From an uncultured Bacteroidales bacterium (GTDB taxonomy: Bacteria; Bacteroidota; Bacteroidia; Bacteroidales; Muribaculaceae), in the NCBI GenBank assembly GCA_900544535.1, contig UQVH01000023.1:1-43376 (forward strand): a DNA stretch of 43,376 bases, given 5' to 3'. Under the pieces are notes generated by a model. It was not told the origin of the DNA, ran no database searches, and was given only the letters and a program-made list of their open reading frames with translations. Positions 1 to 7,423 of the stretch are shown here, one piece after another. How positions within the stretch are numbered: position 1 is the stretch's first letter; every line of letters starts with the position of its first letter. The position numbers were made by a program, and so were the translations under genes.

Positions 1-619
1 CAAGGATTGCCACGAGAGTAAAGAAGAACACAGCGGTCTGCCAAAGCGGGCGTTTTTCCGGGGGTGGCACAATGTTCATCTGTGCCGTCTCTTTATCCCG
101 TTCTTCCTTGCTGAAGATGAACGACATTATCAGGCCGATAACTACAGCAAAGGTAACGGCTCCGATTACACGAGCAAGTCCCATTTCCAGTCCGAGGATG
201 CGTGCGGTAAGAATTATCGAGAGTATGCTGATGGCGGGGCCGGAATAGAGAAAGGCTATTGCCGGACCGAGTCCCGCACCACGCTTGTAGATGCTTGTAA
301 ACAACGGAAGAATGGTACAGGAACAGACGGCAAGGATACCTCCCGAAACCGATGCGACAGTATAGGATACCCATTTTTTGGCATTGGCCCCGAAATACTT
401 CAGCACCGCTCCCTGACTCACGAACACTGCGATAACACCGGCGATGAAAAATGCCGGGAGAAGGCAGAGGACGATATGTTCGCGGGCATACCACTTGGTG
501 AGGTCAAGTGTGGAGTGAATCGCCGTCATCAGCGTGTCGCTATTGACGGGCAGAAAGAACGCAGTCAGGAATAAGACAACGGTCCATATCAGAAACTTGA
601 TTTCCTTTCTTGTTTCCAT
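1..619 (-). CDS. DUF318/ArsP-type permease (3' end outside window)
   Basis: The minus-strand frame opens with ATG at 619 and is open to the window edge, giving about 206 residues and no stop, so the C-terminal half is missing. The protein is very hydrophobic, with helices near residues 8-24, 48-72, 84-110 and 118-165. The segment AVCSCTILPLF carries the Cys-x-Cys seen in the DUF318 predicted permease family, which includes ArsP, an exporter of trivalent organoarsenicals. It is the last visible gene of the ars-like operon, 22 bases after the thioredoxin gene. Family placement is good; the substrate is inferred from the neighbours. Confidence 0.8.
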   Translation of the reverse strand, partial: METRKEIKFLIWTVVLFLTAFFLPVNSDTLMTAIHSTLDLTKWYAREHIVLCLLPAFFIAGVIAVFVSQGAVLKYFGANAKKWVSYTVASVSGGILAVCSCTILPLFTSIYKRGAGLGPAIAFLYSGPAISILSIILTARILGLEMGLARVIGAVTFAVVIGLIMSFIFSKEERDKETAQMNIVPPPEKRPLWQTAVFFFTLVAIL

Positions 620-641
620 ATCAGTCTCCTGTTGTTGCGGT

Positions 642-1067
642 TCAGATGCCGAGAACTTTTTTCACTTCGTCAGCCGACGGAACGTGACCTTTGATTTTGA
701 CTGTGCCGTCAACGACCACGGCAGGGGTCGCCATGATGTTGAATTTCATCATCTCGGCGATATCCTCGATTTTGGAGAGCTTTACATCGAGATTGTTCTC
801 GCTGATCACACGTTCCACTACCTTATAAGTCTCCTTGCACTTGGCGCAGCCGGGACCGAGAACAAGCACCTCGCTGACTTTTACGCCGGGAGCCGTGGCG
901 CAGCATGAGGTTTCAGCGGCTTCGGTTGAATCGTCGGAGCATCCGCATGACTGCACGGGTTTTACATCTTCATCCACGATGATGTTGCTGTTGCAGCAGC
1001 AAGAACTTTTCTTTTTAGGTGCGAAGAGGGTTGACCAAAAGCCTTTCTTAGATTCTTTTTTATCCAT
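642..1067 (-). CDS. Thioredoxin/glutaredoxin-like protein, ArsE-like (TM0996/MTH895 family)
   Basis: 141 residues. The C-terminal 80 residues form a small thioredoxin fold with the redox motif GPGCAKC (Cys74, Cys77) and a cis-proline segment MATPAVVVDG, as in the TM0996/MTH895 glutaredoxin-like family. Ahead of it is an unusual Cys-rich tail with Cys23-25, Cys41, Cys43 and Cys55-56 in a Lys/Ser-rich linker, which could bind a thiophilic metalloid. In Bacteroides ars operons the ArsE-ArsF pair is reported to reduce nitrated aromatic arsenicals and ArsG to export the product. The gene lies between arsG-like and permease genes. Its role as ArsE is an inference from context. Confidence 0.75.
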   Translation of the reverse strand: MDKKESKKGFWSTLFAPKKKSSCCCNSNIIVDEDVKPVQSCGCSDDSTEAAETSCCATAPGVKVSEVLVLGPGCAKCKETYKVVERVISENNLDVKLSKIEDIAEMMKFNIMATPAVVVDGTVKIKGHVPSADEVKKVLGI

Positions 1068-1096
1068 GATTTTTCGTTTTTACAGTTTATACATTT

Positions 1097-1804
1097 TTAG
1101 AGATACATCATTATGCAGTAGTAAATGCCTACTGATATGAAAATGACTCCGACAATAATGTTGAGCCATTTCTGAACAGTGCGTAGTTTGCCGTAGAACT
1201 CACCGACCTTTTCAACGCTGAAAGCGAGAATCCAGGCTACGGCAAGCACGGGAAGTGCGGTGGCTATTGCGAACAGAACCGGCAGAAGCCAGCCTGCGCT
1301 TGCCGTTACCGACATCGGTATCAGCATACCGAAGTACAGCACTCCGCTTGTAGGGCAGAAAGCCATCGCGAACAGAACACCGAGCAGCAATGCTCCCCAT
1401 CCCCCTTTTCGGGCAAGACCTTCACCGTTGCCACCGAAGCCGAACTGAGGCAGATTGAGCTTATGCCCGAACAGCATGAAAAGCCCGATAAGCAGCAACA
1501 GCGGCCCAATCAGCAGCTCGCCCCATTTCCCTATTGCCTTTTGTATCCCGAACACGCTTGCACCCTCTTTCAGAATAGAGATAAGGATGACGCCAAGGAT
1601 GGTATATGAGACAACTCGTCCTAAAGTGTAAAGGACACCATTACGGAAAATACGTCTGCGGTTCTCTATATCCTTGCTGATGTAGCCTATTGCAGCTATG
1701 TTGGTGGCAAGCGGACACGGTGAGATAGCAGTGAGCAATCCGAGAAGGAACGCGGTCAGAGCCGGAGCAGTGCTATTGTCAAGTAAAGTCTGTAACCAGT
1801 CCAT
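1097..1804 (-). CDS. arsG: CcdA/DsbD-like membrane protein, ArsG-type efflux permease
   Basis: 235 residues with about six membrane helices. Two cysteine-bearing helix motifs stand out: SPCPLATN (Cys30) near the N-terminus and AFCPTSGVLYFG in the second half, the arrangement of the CcdA/DsbD transmembrane electron-transfer family. The close association with an ArsF-like lipoprotein and a thioredoxin matches the aromatic aminobenzylarsenical efflux permease ArsG of Bacteroides ars operons. The start codon overlaps the stop of the upstream arsF-like gene by one base (TAATG), so the two are translationally coupled. A general thiol-disulfide transporter is the alternative. Confidence 0.8.
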   Translation of the reverse strand: MDWLQTLLDNSTAPALTAFLLGLLTAISPCPLATNIAAIGYISKDIENRRRIFRNGVLYTLGRVVSYTILGVILISILKEGASVFGIQKAIGKWGELLIGPLLLLIGLFMLFGHKLNLPQFGFGGNGEGLARKGGWGALLLGVLFAMAFCPTSGVLYFGMLIPMSVTASAGWLLPVLFAIATALPVLAVAWILAFSVEKVGEFYGKLRTVQKWLNIIVGVIFISVGIYYCIMMYL

Positions 1805-2229
1805 TATTTCAATGATTGGCGGATTTTGTCTGCAAGACCTTTCTTGAAGCCGTCAGGATTTTTACGGGCGTTCCCGAAGCCAAACTCAGTGAGGTTGTTA
1901 CGGCTCTCCTTACCGTCTTTCCATTTGTTGACAAAGAGAGAAGACCATGTAACTTCGTATTTGTCGGCGATTTTTTCTCCCTCCGGGGTAGATATATCCA
2001 CGGTCTTGAATACGACAGTGCCGTTTTTCATCTCGTTTGCAAAGAGAGTATTTACTACCTCTTTAGCGTTTTTCTCGATAGCCATGCAGGTGGCACAGCG
2101 TTGTTTGCCGTGGAAATATATCACTTCCACTCTATCCTTTTCAGGAGATTTCGCAGCGGCGGTATTATCCCCGCTTCCGCACGACACCAGCCCTATCATA
2201 AGGGCGAAAAACATCAGTAACTTTTTCAT
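1804..2229 (-). CDS. arsF: ArsF-family thioredoxin-like lipoprotein
   Basis: 141 residues. The N-terminus is a lipoprotein signal peptide with lipobox GLVSC (Cys17), placing the protein in the cell envelope. The mature part has a thioredoxin-like redox motif, RCATC (Cys45, Cys48), after a beta strand VEVIYFHG. This is the pattern of the nitrophenyl compound nitroreductase subunit ArsF family, which works with ArsE on nitroaromatic arsenicals and precedes ArsG in Bacteroides. The gene follows arsR by 66 bases and overlaps arsG by one base. Family membership is fairly sure; the natural substrate is unknown. Confidence 0.8.
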   Translation of the reverse strand: MKKLLMFFALMIGLVSCGSGDNTAAAKSPEKDRVEVIYFHGKQRCATCMAIEKNAKEVVNTLFANEMKNGTVVFKTVDISTPEGEKIADKYEVTWSSLFVNKWKDGKESRNNLTEFGFGNARKNPDGFKKGLADKIRQSLK

Positions 2230-2295
2230 GTGATTATCATTTAATTTAGATTGTTATTTGCCGAATTACGAACATCGAAAATAAAAAAATAGTGC

Positions 2296-2625
2296 TTACG
2301 AGCAGCAGCTATTCTTTTTTGAGGGACAGCAGTCGTCAAGCATCTGTGAAAACAGTTGCCGGGCAAGTTTCCAGTTCTCTACGTTGATGCAATACTTTAC
2401 TTTTGGCGGCTCGATGGTGCCTTGTATCAGACCGGCCTCCTTCAACTCGCTCAGATGCTGCGATACTGTGGCTTTCGCAATCGGAAGCACCTCATGTATA
2501 TCTCCAAAGAAACATTCGTTTCTCTGAGCGAGAAAATTGAGAATCGCTATCCGCGTGGGATGCCCCATCGCTTTTGCAAACCTCGCAAGACGCTCCTGTT
2601 CGGGTGTTATCTCTAATTTTGCCAT
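2296..2625 (-). CDS. arsR: ArsR/SmtB-family metalloregulatory repressor
   Basis: The start is set at the ATG at 2625 (protein beginning MAKLEITPEQ, 109 residues). An upstream in-frame ATG at 2715 would place the promoter inside the gene. The winged helix includes the recognition helix segment AKATVSQHLSELKEAG. Cys38 lies in the helix that holds metalloid ligands in many ArsR proteins, and the C-terminus has two vicinal pairs, Cys99-100 and Cys107-108 (DDCCPSKKNSCCS), possible additional As(III) or Sb(III) ligands. It is the first gene of the ars-like operon and presumably represses it from a site overlapping the promoter at 2647-2678. Confidence 0.85.
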   Translation of the reverse strand: MAKLEITPEQERLARFAKAMGHPTRIAILNFLAQRNECFFGDIHEVLPIAKATVSQHLSELKEAGLIQGTIEPPKVKYCINVENWKLARQLFSQMLDDCCPSKKNSCCS

Positions 2626-2646
2626 ATCATTTTTATTTGTTGTTCG

Positions 2647-2678
2647 CAAAATTACAAACAATATTTGATATATCCAAA
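2647..2678 (-). promoter_or_regulatory. Promoter of the ars-like operon
   Basis: On the minus strand TTTG (2675-2678) is followed by exactly 20 bases and TAATTTTG (2647-2654), a full match to the Bacteroidota sigma-ABfr promoter. The arsR start lies 22 bases downstream. The spacer holds the near-palindrome TTTGGATATATCAAA, a plausible ArsR operator. Confidence 0.7.
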
Positions 2679-2794
2679 CATAGCGATGATTTTTTTGAGG
2701 CGAGCAAAGTCTCACGAGGATTACGTGATGTTAAATGGCATTAAATAATCCGGCACCACTAAGTTGTCAGAACATCGTATCATTTGATGCCAAC

Positions 2795-2839
2795 AAAACA
2801 CCCAATATTACTGCCGTTTCTGGGTGTAATATTGGGTGT
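2795..2839 (-). terminator. Perfect 14-bp inverted repeat after the tRNA genes; terminator or att-like site
   Basis: ACACCCAATATTAC (2798-2811) pairs perfectly with GTAATATTGGGTGT (2826-2839) around a 14-base loop. On the minus strand the hairpin is followed by TTTTGTTGG, fitting a terminator of the upstream tRNA genes. The right side also contains TGGGTGTA twice (2821-2828, 2833-2840), which resembles integrase arm sites near tRNA genes. Confidence 0.5.
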
Positions 2840-2874
2840 AGATTTTACAAATGCTTGATAATCAAGCTAATTTG

Positions 2875-2961
2875 CGGAAGGACAGGGATTCGAACCCTGG
2901 GTTCCCGTAAGGGAACAACGGTTTTCGAGACCGCCCCGATCGACCACTCCGGCATCCTTCC
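2875..2961 (-). tRNA. tRNA-Ser (anticodon CGA)
   Basis: The minus strand gives a complete type II tRNA of 87 bases. Acceptor arms GGAAGGA and TCCTTCC pair, the anticodon loop CTCGAAA carries CGA, a long variable arm is formed by GTTCCC/GGGAAC, and the T-arm reads GGGTTCGAATCCC. The discriminator is G and CCA is not encoded. It lies 21 bases downstream of tRNA-Leu in the same orientation, so the two are probably co-transcribed. Confidence 0.95.
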
Positions 2962-2982
2962 AGTGATCGTCTATGTTTTGTG

Positions 2983-3064
2983 TACCCGGACCCGGGATCG
3001 AACCGGGATGGATTGCTCCACCGGTGTTTGAGACCGGCGCGTCTACCGATTCCGCCATCCGGGC
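2983..3064 (-). tRNA. tRNA-Leu (anticodon CAA)
   Basis: The minus strand folds as an 82-base tRNA: acceptor GCCCGGA with TCCGGGT, D-arm with GGCGGAATCGGTAGACGC, anticodon loop CTCAAAC (CAA) on a CCGGT/ACCGG stem, short variable arm, and T-arm CCGGTTCGATCCCGG. The 3' end reads ACA, so CCA is not encoded. A promoter lies at 3130-3161. Confidence 0.95.
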
Positions 3065-3129
3065 TTGAGCTTTTCAGCTTCGGTTCACAAATCGGGTCCG
3101 TGACAGATGATTCGTGATTTAGACGGCCA

Positions 3130-3161
3130 CAAAGGTAGTGATTTTTTTTATTCCCGCCAAC
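3130..3161 (-). promoter_or_regulatory. Promoter of the tRNA-Leu/tRNA-Ser unit
   Basis: Minus strand GTTG (3158-3161), 20 bases, then TACCTTTG (3130-3137) matches the Bacteroidota promoter. The -33 box sits inside a small hairpin, CCGCCAA/TTGGCGG (3155-3171). Confidence 0.55.
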
Positions 3162-3202
3162 TCTTGGCGGATTTTTTGCTTGCCGCGGTGTGATTTTTAT
3201 CG

Positions 3203-3248
3203 AAAAATCCGGAGACGGCACTCTTGCGATAAGAGAGCTGTCTCCGGA
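3203..3248 (-). terminator. Rho-independent terminator downstream of the gamma-carbonic anhydrase gene
   Basis: A long stem TCCGGAGAC..GTCTCCGGA (3208-3248), extended inside by CTCTT/AAGAG, is followed on the minus strand by ATTTTT. It lies 76 bases beyond the stop of the minus-strand gene ending at 3324 and probably closes the three-gene unit that starts with RNase Z. Confidence 0.75.
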
Positions 3249-3323
3249 CTATAGAATTGCACCGGGGCTTACCGAGAGGAATGAAACGCCTGTCGGTCAA
3301 GGCGGTGCCTCGCGGATGCGGTG

Positions 3324-3860
3324 TCAGAAATCAGTCGGCGCGTCGGGATCGGTGTACCAGCGCGAATATCTCAGATAGTTGCGGGCTATCTTTGTGTTGA
3401 GTTCGCGCGAGGTTTCAGGATCGACCATCTTGATGAATTTGGCCGGTGCACCGCCCCAAAGTTCGTTGGGGCCGATCTTGGTGCGTGAGAGCACCACCGA
3501 TCCGGCGGCCACAAGGGCGTTTTCGCCTACTTCGGCATCATCCATCACCACGGCTCCCATGCCGATCAGGGCGTAGTCATGGATCTTCGCACCGTGGATG
3601 GTTACGTTGTGGCCGATTGAGACGTCGTTGCCGATCTCGATCGTCGATTTCTTATACAAGGTGTGGAGAACCGAACCGTCCTGGATGTTCACACGGTTGC
3701 CGATGCGGATCGAATTGACATCGCCGCGGATCACGGTGTTGAACCAGACGCTGCATTCGCTTCCCATTACCACGTCGCCGACCACGGTAGCGTTTTCGGC
3801 TAAGAAGGTGTCAGGGCCGATTTCGGGAGTAAAGCCCCTTACGGGTATGATCAGTGCCAT
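3324..3860 (-). CDS. Gamma-carbonic anhydrase-like hexapeptide protein (YrdA family)
   Basis: 178 residues, the usual size of the family. The protein is almost entirely a left-handed beta-helix of hexapeptide repeats (for example IGNDVS, IGHNVT, IGMGAV, VGENAL). Three histidines at the positions of the trimer-interface zinc site are present: His66 (SVLHT), His84 (IGHN) and His89 (TIHG). It also has the Arg45-Asp47 and Gln60-Asp61 pairs typical of gamma-carbonic anhydrases. Many such proteins have no proven activity, so the enzyme function is inferred. It follows the aminopeptidase gene by 35 bases and is followed by a terminator. Confidence 0.88.
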   Translation of the reverse strand: MALIIPVRGFTPEIGPDTFLAENATVVGDVVMGSECSVWFNTVIRGDVNSIRIGNRVNIQDGSVLHTLYKKSTIEIGNDVSIGHNVTIHGAKIHDYALIGMGAVVMDDAEVGENALVAAGSVVLSRTKIGPNELWGGAPAKFIKMVDPETSRELNTKIARNYLRYSRWYTDPDAPTDF

Positions 3861-3895
3861 ATCTGTTTACTTGCTGTTTGGATGATATCCGTTTC

Positions 3896-5680
3896 TTATT
3901 TCAAAGGTGCGGTCGCTGCGGCGAGCCATTCGCGTTCGTCGGCTTCCATGAGCGGGGCGAGACGGTCGTAGACGGTCTTGTGGTAGTCATCGACCCATTT
4001 GATTTCTTCGGCCGACATGATCGAGGTGTCGAACAGTGCGCGGTCGAAGGGGCAGAGGGTGATGGTTTCGAAAGCGTAGAATTTTCCGAATTCGGTTTCC
4101 TCGTAGGGGATTGTCAGGACAAGGTTCTCGCAGCGGATGCCGTAGCGGTCGGCCAGGTAGACGCCGGGTTCGTTGGAGGTGAGCATACCGGGGGTGAGGG
4201 GCGCGAGGGTGTCGTTCAGACGTATGCTCTGCGGACCTTCATGGACGTTGAGGAAGTGGCCGACGCCATGGCCGGTGCCGTGGAGATAGCTTTTGCCTTC
4301 TTTCCAGAGCGGCATGCGGGCGAGAGCGTCGAGCTGGGCGCCGCGGGTGCCTTCGGGATAGATGGAGGTGGCGATGGCGATGTGGCCTTTCATCACGAGG
4401 GTGAAATCGTGGCGCATGTCGGCCGAGGGCTCGCCGATGGCTATGGTGCGGGTGATGTCGGTGGTACCGTCAAAATAGTTGGCTCCGGAGTCGATGAGCA
4501 GGAGGTTGCCTTTGGTGATTGTGGTGTTGCTGGCTTCATTGGCGGTGTAGTGCACGATGGCGCCGTTGGCGCCGAAGCCGCAGATGCTCTCGAAGCTGAG
4601 GTCGAAGTAAAGATCGCCTTTTTTGCGGTTTTTGAGCAGGATGTCGGCAACGTCCATTTCGGTCAGATGACCATCGGCAGCCATGATGCGCTCGATTTCC
4701 ATGAGCGAACGGACCATAGCCACGCCGTCGCGCAGGTGAGCCTGACGGATGCCTGCAATCTGCACGTCGTTCTTGATGGCTTTCGGAAGCGCCACGGGAG
4801 AGTCGCCCTTGACGTAGCGTCCCTCAAGCACGTGGGCGATAGCGCCTGATGCTCTCGATCCGCTGAGAAGCACTTTGACATCGGCCGGAAGAGCTGCCAA
4901 TGCCTGGAGAACGGCGGTGTAGGGAGCCACGGCGACACCGGCTTCGGCCAGATAAGCCTTGACCTCAGGAGTCATCTTGGCTTCGTCGACAAACAGAGTG
5001 CTGCCGGTCGGAGCCACGTAGAGGAACGAGGTGGCAACCGGGTTGCAGGGCACATCGTTGGAGCGGATGTTGAGCAGCCATGCGATTTCGTCGAGGGCCG
5101 AGGTGAAGTAGGCCTGGGCGCCCTGGGTTTTGGCCGAGTCGAGGATGCGGGCAATCTTGGCAGAGGCGGATTCTCCGGCATATTTTTCGTCGTGGATGAA
5201 AATCTTGTCGGAGGGAAGGGCTGGGCGGTCGGCCCAGATGCGGTCGATCGGGTCAAAATCGACATCGAGCCCGATGCCGGCGGCATTGAGACGGGTGCGC
5301 AGAGCGGCTGTCTCGTCGATCGACATCAGCATGCCGTTGATGCCCACCTTGTCGCCCTTCGAAAGATGTTCGCAAAGATATTCGACAATGGACGGGGTGT
5401 CGGGCAGACCGTCTTTCATCAGCACGATTCCGGTGCCTTCGATCTGCTGTGCGCCCTGAAGGAAATAGCGGCTGTCGACCCACAGGAGGGCTTCCTTGTC
5501 GGTCACGACCATCGTTCCTGCCGATCCGGTGAACCCGCTGAGATAGCGGACGATATGCCAGTGGTCCGAGATGTATTCACTCAGATGAGCGTCGGTGCGG
5601 GGGAGGATCACCGCTTTGACGCCGGCTTCATTCATTTCCTTGCGGAGCGCTGCGATGCGCTCGATGATACGATTTTGCAT
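3896..5680 (-). CDS. Xaa-Pro aminopeptidase P (M24B metallopeptidase)
   Basis: 594 residues, the length of the three-domain aminopeptidase P2 type. Two creatinase-like N-terminal domains (about 1-155 and 156-310) precede a pita-bread M24 domain. The five dinuclear metal ligands are visible: Asp397 (LIDSGANYFDG), Asp408 (TTDITRT), a His in GTGHGVGHFLNVHEGP (468-483), Glu504 (SNEPGVY) and Glu518 (RCENLV). It removes N-terminal residues that precede proline, and with no signal peptide it should be cytosolic. The gene sits 47 bases after RNase Z and 35 bases before the hexapeptide protein, in one apparent operon. Confidence 0.95.
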   Translation of the reverse strand: MQNRIIERIAALRKEMNEAGVKAVILPRTDAHLSEYISDHWHIVRYLSGFTGSAGTMVVTDKEALLWVDSRYFLQGAQQIEGTGIVLMKDGLPDTPSIVEYLCEHLSKGDKVGINGMLMSIDETAALRTRLNAAGIGLDVDFDPIDRIWADRPALPSDKIFIHDEKYAGESASAKIARILDSAKTQGAQAYFTSALDEIAWLLNIRSNDVPCNPVATSFLYVAPTGSTLFVDEAKMTPEVKAYLAEAGVAVAPYTAVLQALAALPADVKVLLSGSRASGAIAHVLEGRYVKGDSPVALPKAIKNDVQIAGIRQAHLRDGVAMVRSLMEIERIMAADGHLTEMDVADILLKNRKKGDLYFDLSFESICGFGANGAIVHYTANEASNTTITKGNLLLIDSGANYFDGTTDITRTIAIGEPSADMRHDFTLVMKGHIAIATSIYPEGTRGAQLDALARMPLWKEGKSYLHGTGHGVGHFLNVHEGPQSIRLNDTLAPLTPGMLTSNEPGVYLADRYGIRCENLVLTIPYEETEFGKFYAFETITLCPFDRALFDTSIMSAEEIKWVDDYHKTVYDRLAPLMEADEREWLAAATAPLK

Positions 5681-5727
5681 AAGTATTTTATTTGATTTAA
5701 GTTGTTTTTCAGTTCAGTCAGTCAAGG

Positions 5728-6645
5728 CTATTCGAGATCGATTTGCAGCCCCTCGTTGGCGAGAATCACGTCAGGAAACACTTCGCCGGCTTCGCGGAGG
5801 AGCAGCTCTTCTGAGTTGTAGCGCTTGGAGAAGTGGCCGATGATGAGCCGCCGAGCGCCTGCCGCTTTTGCGATTTCAGCCGCCTGCCGGGCGGTGGAGT
5901 GTCCGCGTTCGCGTGCCCGGTCGGCCATCGAGTCATCGTAGGTCGCCTCGTGATACACGGTGTCGACGCCGCGTATGTCATCGGCGACGCGCATGTCCAT
6001 CATCGTGTCGCTGCAATAGGCATAGCTCACCGACGGGTCGGCTTCGGAGGTCAGCAGTGCGTTGGGGATGACTGTTCCGTCTTCCCTGACAAAGTCGGCT
6101 CCTTCCTTCACGGCCTGCAACATTGCGACGGGGATGTTGTGAAATTTCACCATGTCGCCGCGCAGGTGGCGCAGTTTGGGCTTTTCGCGGAAGATGAAAC
6201 CGTTGCAGGGTGTGCGGTGATAGAGCGGAAAGGTCTCTACGGTCAGGCCGCTGTCTTCGTAGATCATGCGGCGTTCACCCTCCTCGATCACGTCATAGAC
6301 GATCTCGAACGGAGAGTTTCGGTTGAAAAAGTCCATCCATTCCTTCATCAGTCGGGCGCCGTCGTGGAAAATGTGAATTGTCACCGAGCCGCTGACTTCA
6401 TGGAGGGCCATTGTCGAGAGCAGGCCCGGCAGTCCGAAGAGGTGGTCGCCGTGGAGATGCGAGATGAAGATGTGGTTAAGACGTGAAAATTTCAGTCCCA
6501 GACGCCGGAATTGCGACTGTGCGCCCTCGCCGCAGTCGATCATGAAAAGTTTGTCGCGGAAATTCACGACCTGACATGAGGGCTGATGCCGCGCCGTGGG
6601 CGTGGCCGAACCGCATCCGAGAATATTGATCTGAAATTTTGCCAT
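5728..6645 (-). CDS. rnz: Ribonuclease Z
   Basis: 305 residues, normal for a short-form RNase Z. The metallo-beta-lactamase zinc motif SHLHGDH (His63, His65, Asp67, His68) is intact, as are the N-terminal GCGSATPT, the further ligand region YCSDTMMD, and YHEATYDDS followed by HSTARQAAEIAK, which is characteristic of tRNA 3' processing endonucleases. CCA is not encoded in the two tRNA genes of this window, consistent with a need for RNase Z. A -7 box TACATTTG lies at 6654-6661, only 9 bases before the ATG, so the leader would be extremely short. First gene of a three-gene unit. Confidence 0.95.
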   Translation of the reverse strand: MAKFQINILGCGSATPTARHQPSCQVVNFRDKLFMIDCGEGAQSQFRRLGLKFSRLNHIFISHLHGDHLFGLPGLLSTMALHEVSGSVTIHIFHDGARLMKEWMDFFNRNSPFEIVYDVIEEGERRMIYEDSGLTVETFPLYHRTPCNGFIFREKPKLRHLRGDMVKFHNIPVAMLQAVKEGADFVREDGTVIPNALLTSEADPSVSYAYCSDTMMDMRVADDIRGVDTVYHEATYDDSMADRARERGHSTARQAAEIAKAAGARRLIIGHFSKRYNSEELLLREAGEVFPDVILANEGLQIDLE

Positions 6646-6732
6646 TACAGCAGCAAATGTAACATAAAATCCCCGAACACGCTTAAGAATCCTCCCAAAA
6701 ATTTCGGGGAAAATTGAGATCGGAGGTTGGCT

Positions 6733-7125
6733 TTAAGCCGGAGTTGAGGGCTGAGTTGCGGCGTTTTCGTATTCGGCGCGGTGTTTCATCACACTTTTCA
6801 TGTTTGTTTGAGCCCAGGCGGTAAGCTGCATGATCAGCGGAATTAGTGAGCGGCCGGAGTCGGACAGTGTGTATTCGACTTTAGGCGGTACCTGCGCATA
6901 GACTTTGCGGCTGATCAGGCCGTCGGCTTCGAGGGTTTTCAGTGTCCCTGAAAGCATGCGGGTGGAGATGTCGGGGATCATGCGTCCGAGTTCGTTGAAA
7001 CGCACGGTCTGCCCTTCATTGATGACCAGGAGAACCAACAGTGACCATTTGTTGCCGAAACGCGAGATCACATTTCGGATAGGGCATATCTCGATGACGT
7101 GGTTTATGTCTGTTTTCTCTTTCAT
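6733..7125 (-). CDS. HxlR-family winged-helix transcriptional regulator
   Basis: 130 residues with the HxlR signature: Cys14 in CPIRNVISRFGNKWS, the helix FNELGRMIPDISTRMLSGTLK and the wing KVEYTLSDSGRSL. HxlR proteins sense redox or electrophile stress in several bacteria, often through this N-terminal cysteine. A -7 box TAACTTTG is present on the minus strand near 7176-7183, without a clear -33 box. The gene is monocistronic and diverges from the nuclease gene at 7424. Its target is unknown; the 298-base divergent region with repeated TTCGGAC elements is a candidate. Confidence 0.9.
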   Translation of the reverse strand: MKEKTDINHVIEICPIRNVISRFGNKWSLLVLLVINEGQTVRFNELGRMIPDISTRMLSGTLKTLEADGLISRKVYAQVPPKVEYTLSDSGRSLIPLIMQLTAWAQTNMKSVMKHRAEYENAATQPSTPA

Positions 7126-7254
7126 GGTTAAGTAATTTTCAAGAGTTACTTATCTGTTTTATGCTTTATTTTGCAAAGTTAGTACTAAAACCGGCGATAT
7201 TGGCGTTTTCCGCAGAAAAAATTTCAAAAATAGTTTGGCCGGTCCTCAGTCAAT

Positions 7255-7296
7255 TGTCCGAATCCAAACTCTAATTTTCGGACATAACATTCGGAC
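7255..7296. repeat. Inverted TTCGGAC repeats in a divergent regulatory region
   Basis: TGTCCGAA (7255-7262) is matched by TTCGGACA (7277-7284) and again by ATTCGGAC (7289-7296), giving one inverted and two direct arms of the same heptamer. They lie between the HxlR gene and the plus-strand nuclease. A plus-strand -7 box TAACTTTG is at 7345-7352. The rest of 7126-7423 shows no coding potential. Confidence 0.4.
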
Positions 7297-7423
7297 CGAC
7301 AGCGGAATTTTAACCTGCATATCGTTAATCTCGCGAAAAACAACTAACTTTGCGATATAAGCACCATCGTGCGAAAAGACCAATACATGAGTGAACAAAG
7401 CTTTGATTTAAAAAGAGAAAAAA

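Noticed and set aside
2862..3221. Apparent minus-strand proteins of 119 and 63 residues over the tRNA genes, and a 98-residue plus-strand one
   Set aside because: They are translations of tRNA-Ser and tRNA-Leu sequence and flanks; the tRNA structures explain the open frames.
3854..4849. 331-residue plus-strand open frame
   Set aside because: Mirror frame of the Xaa-Pro aminopeptidase gene, a common effect of GC-rich codon bias; no family resemblance.
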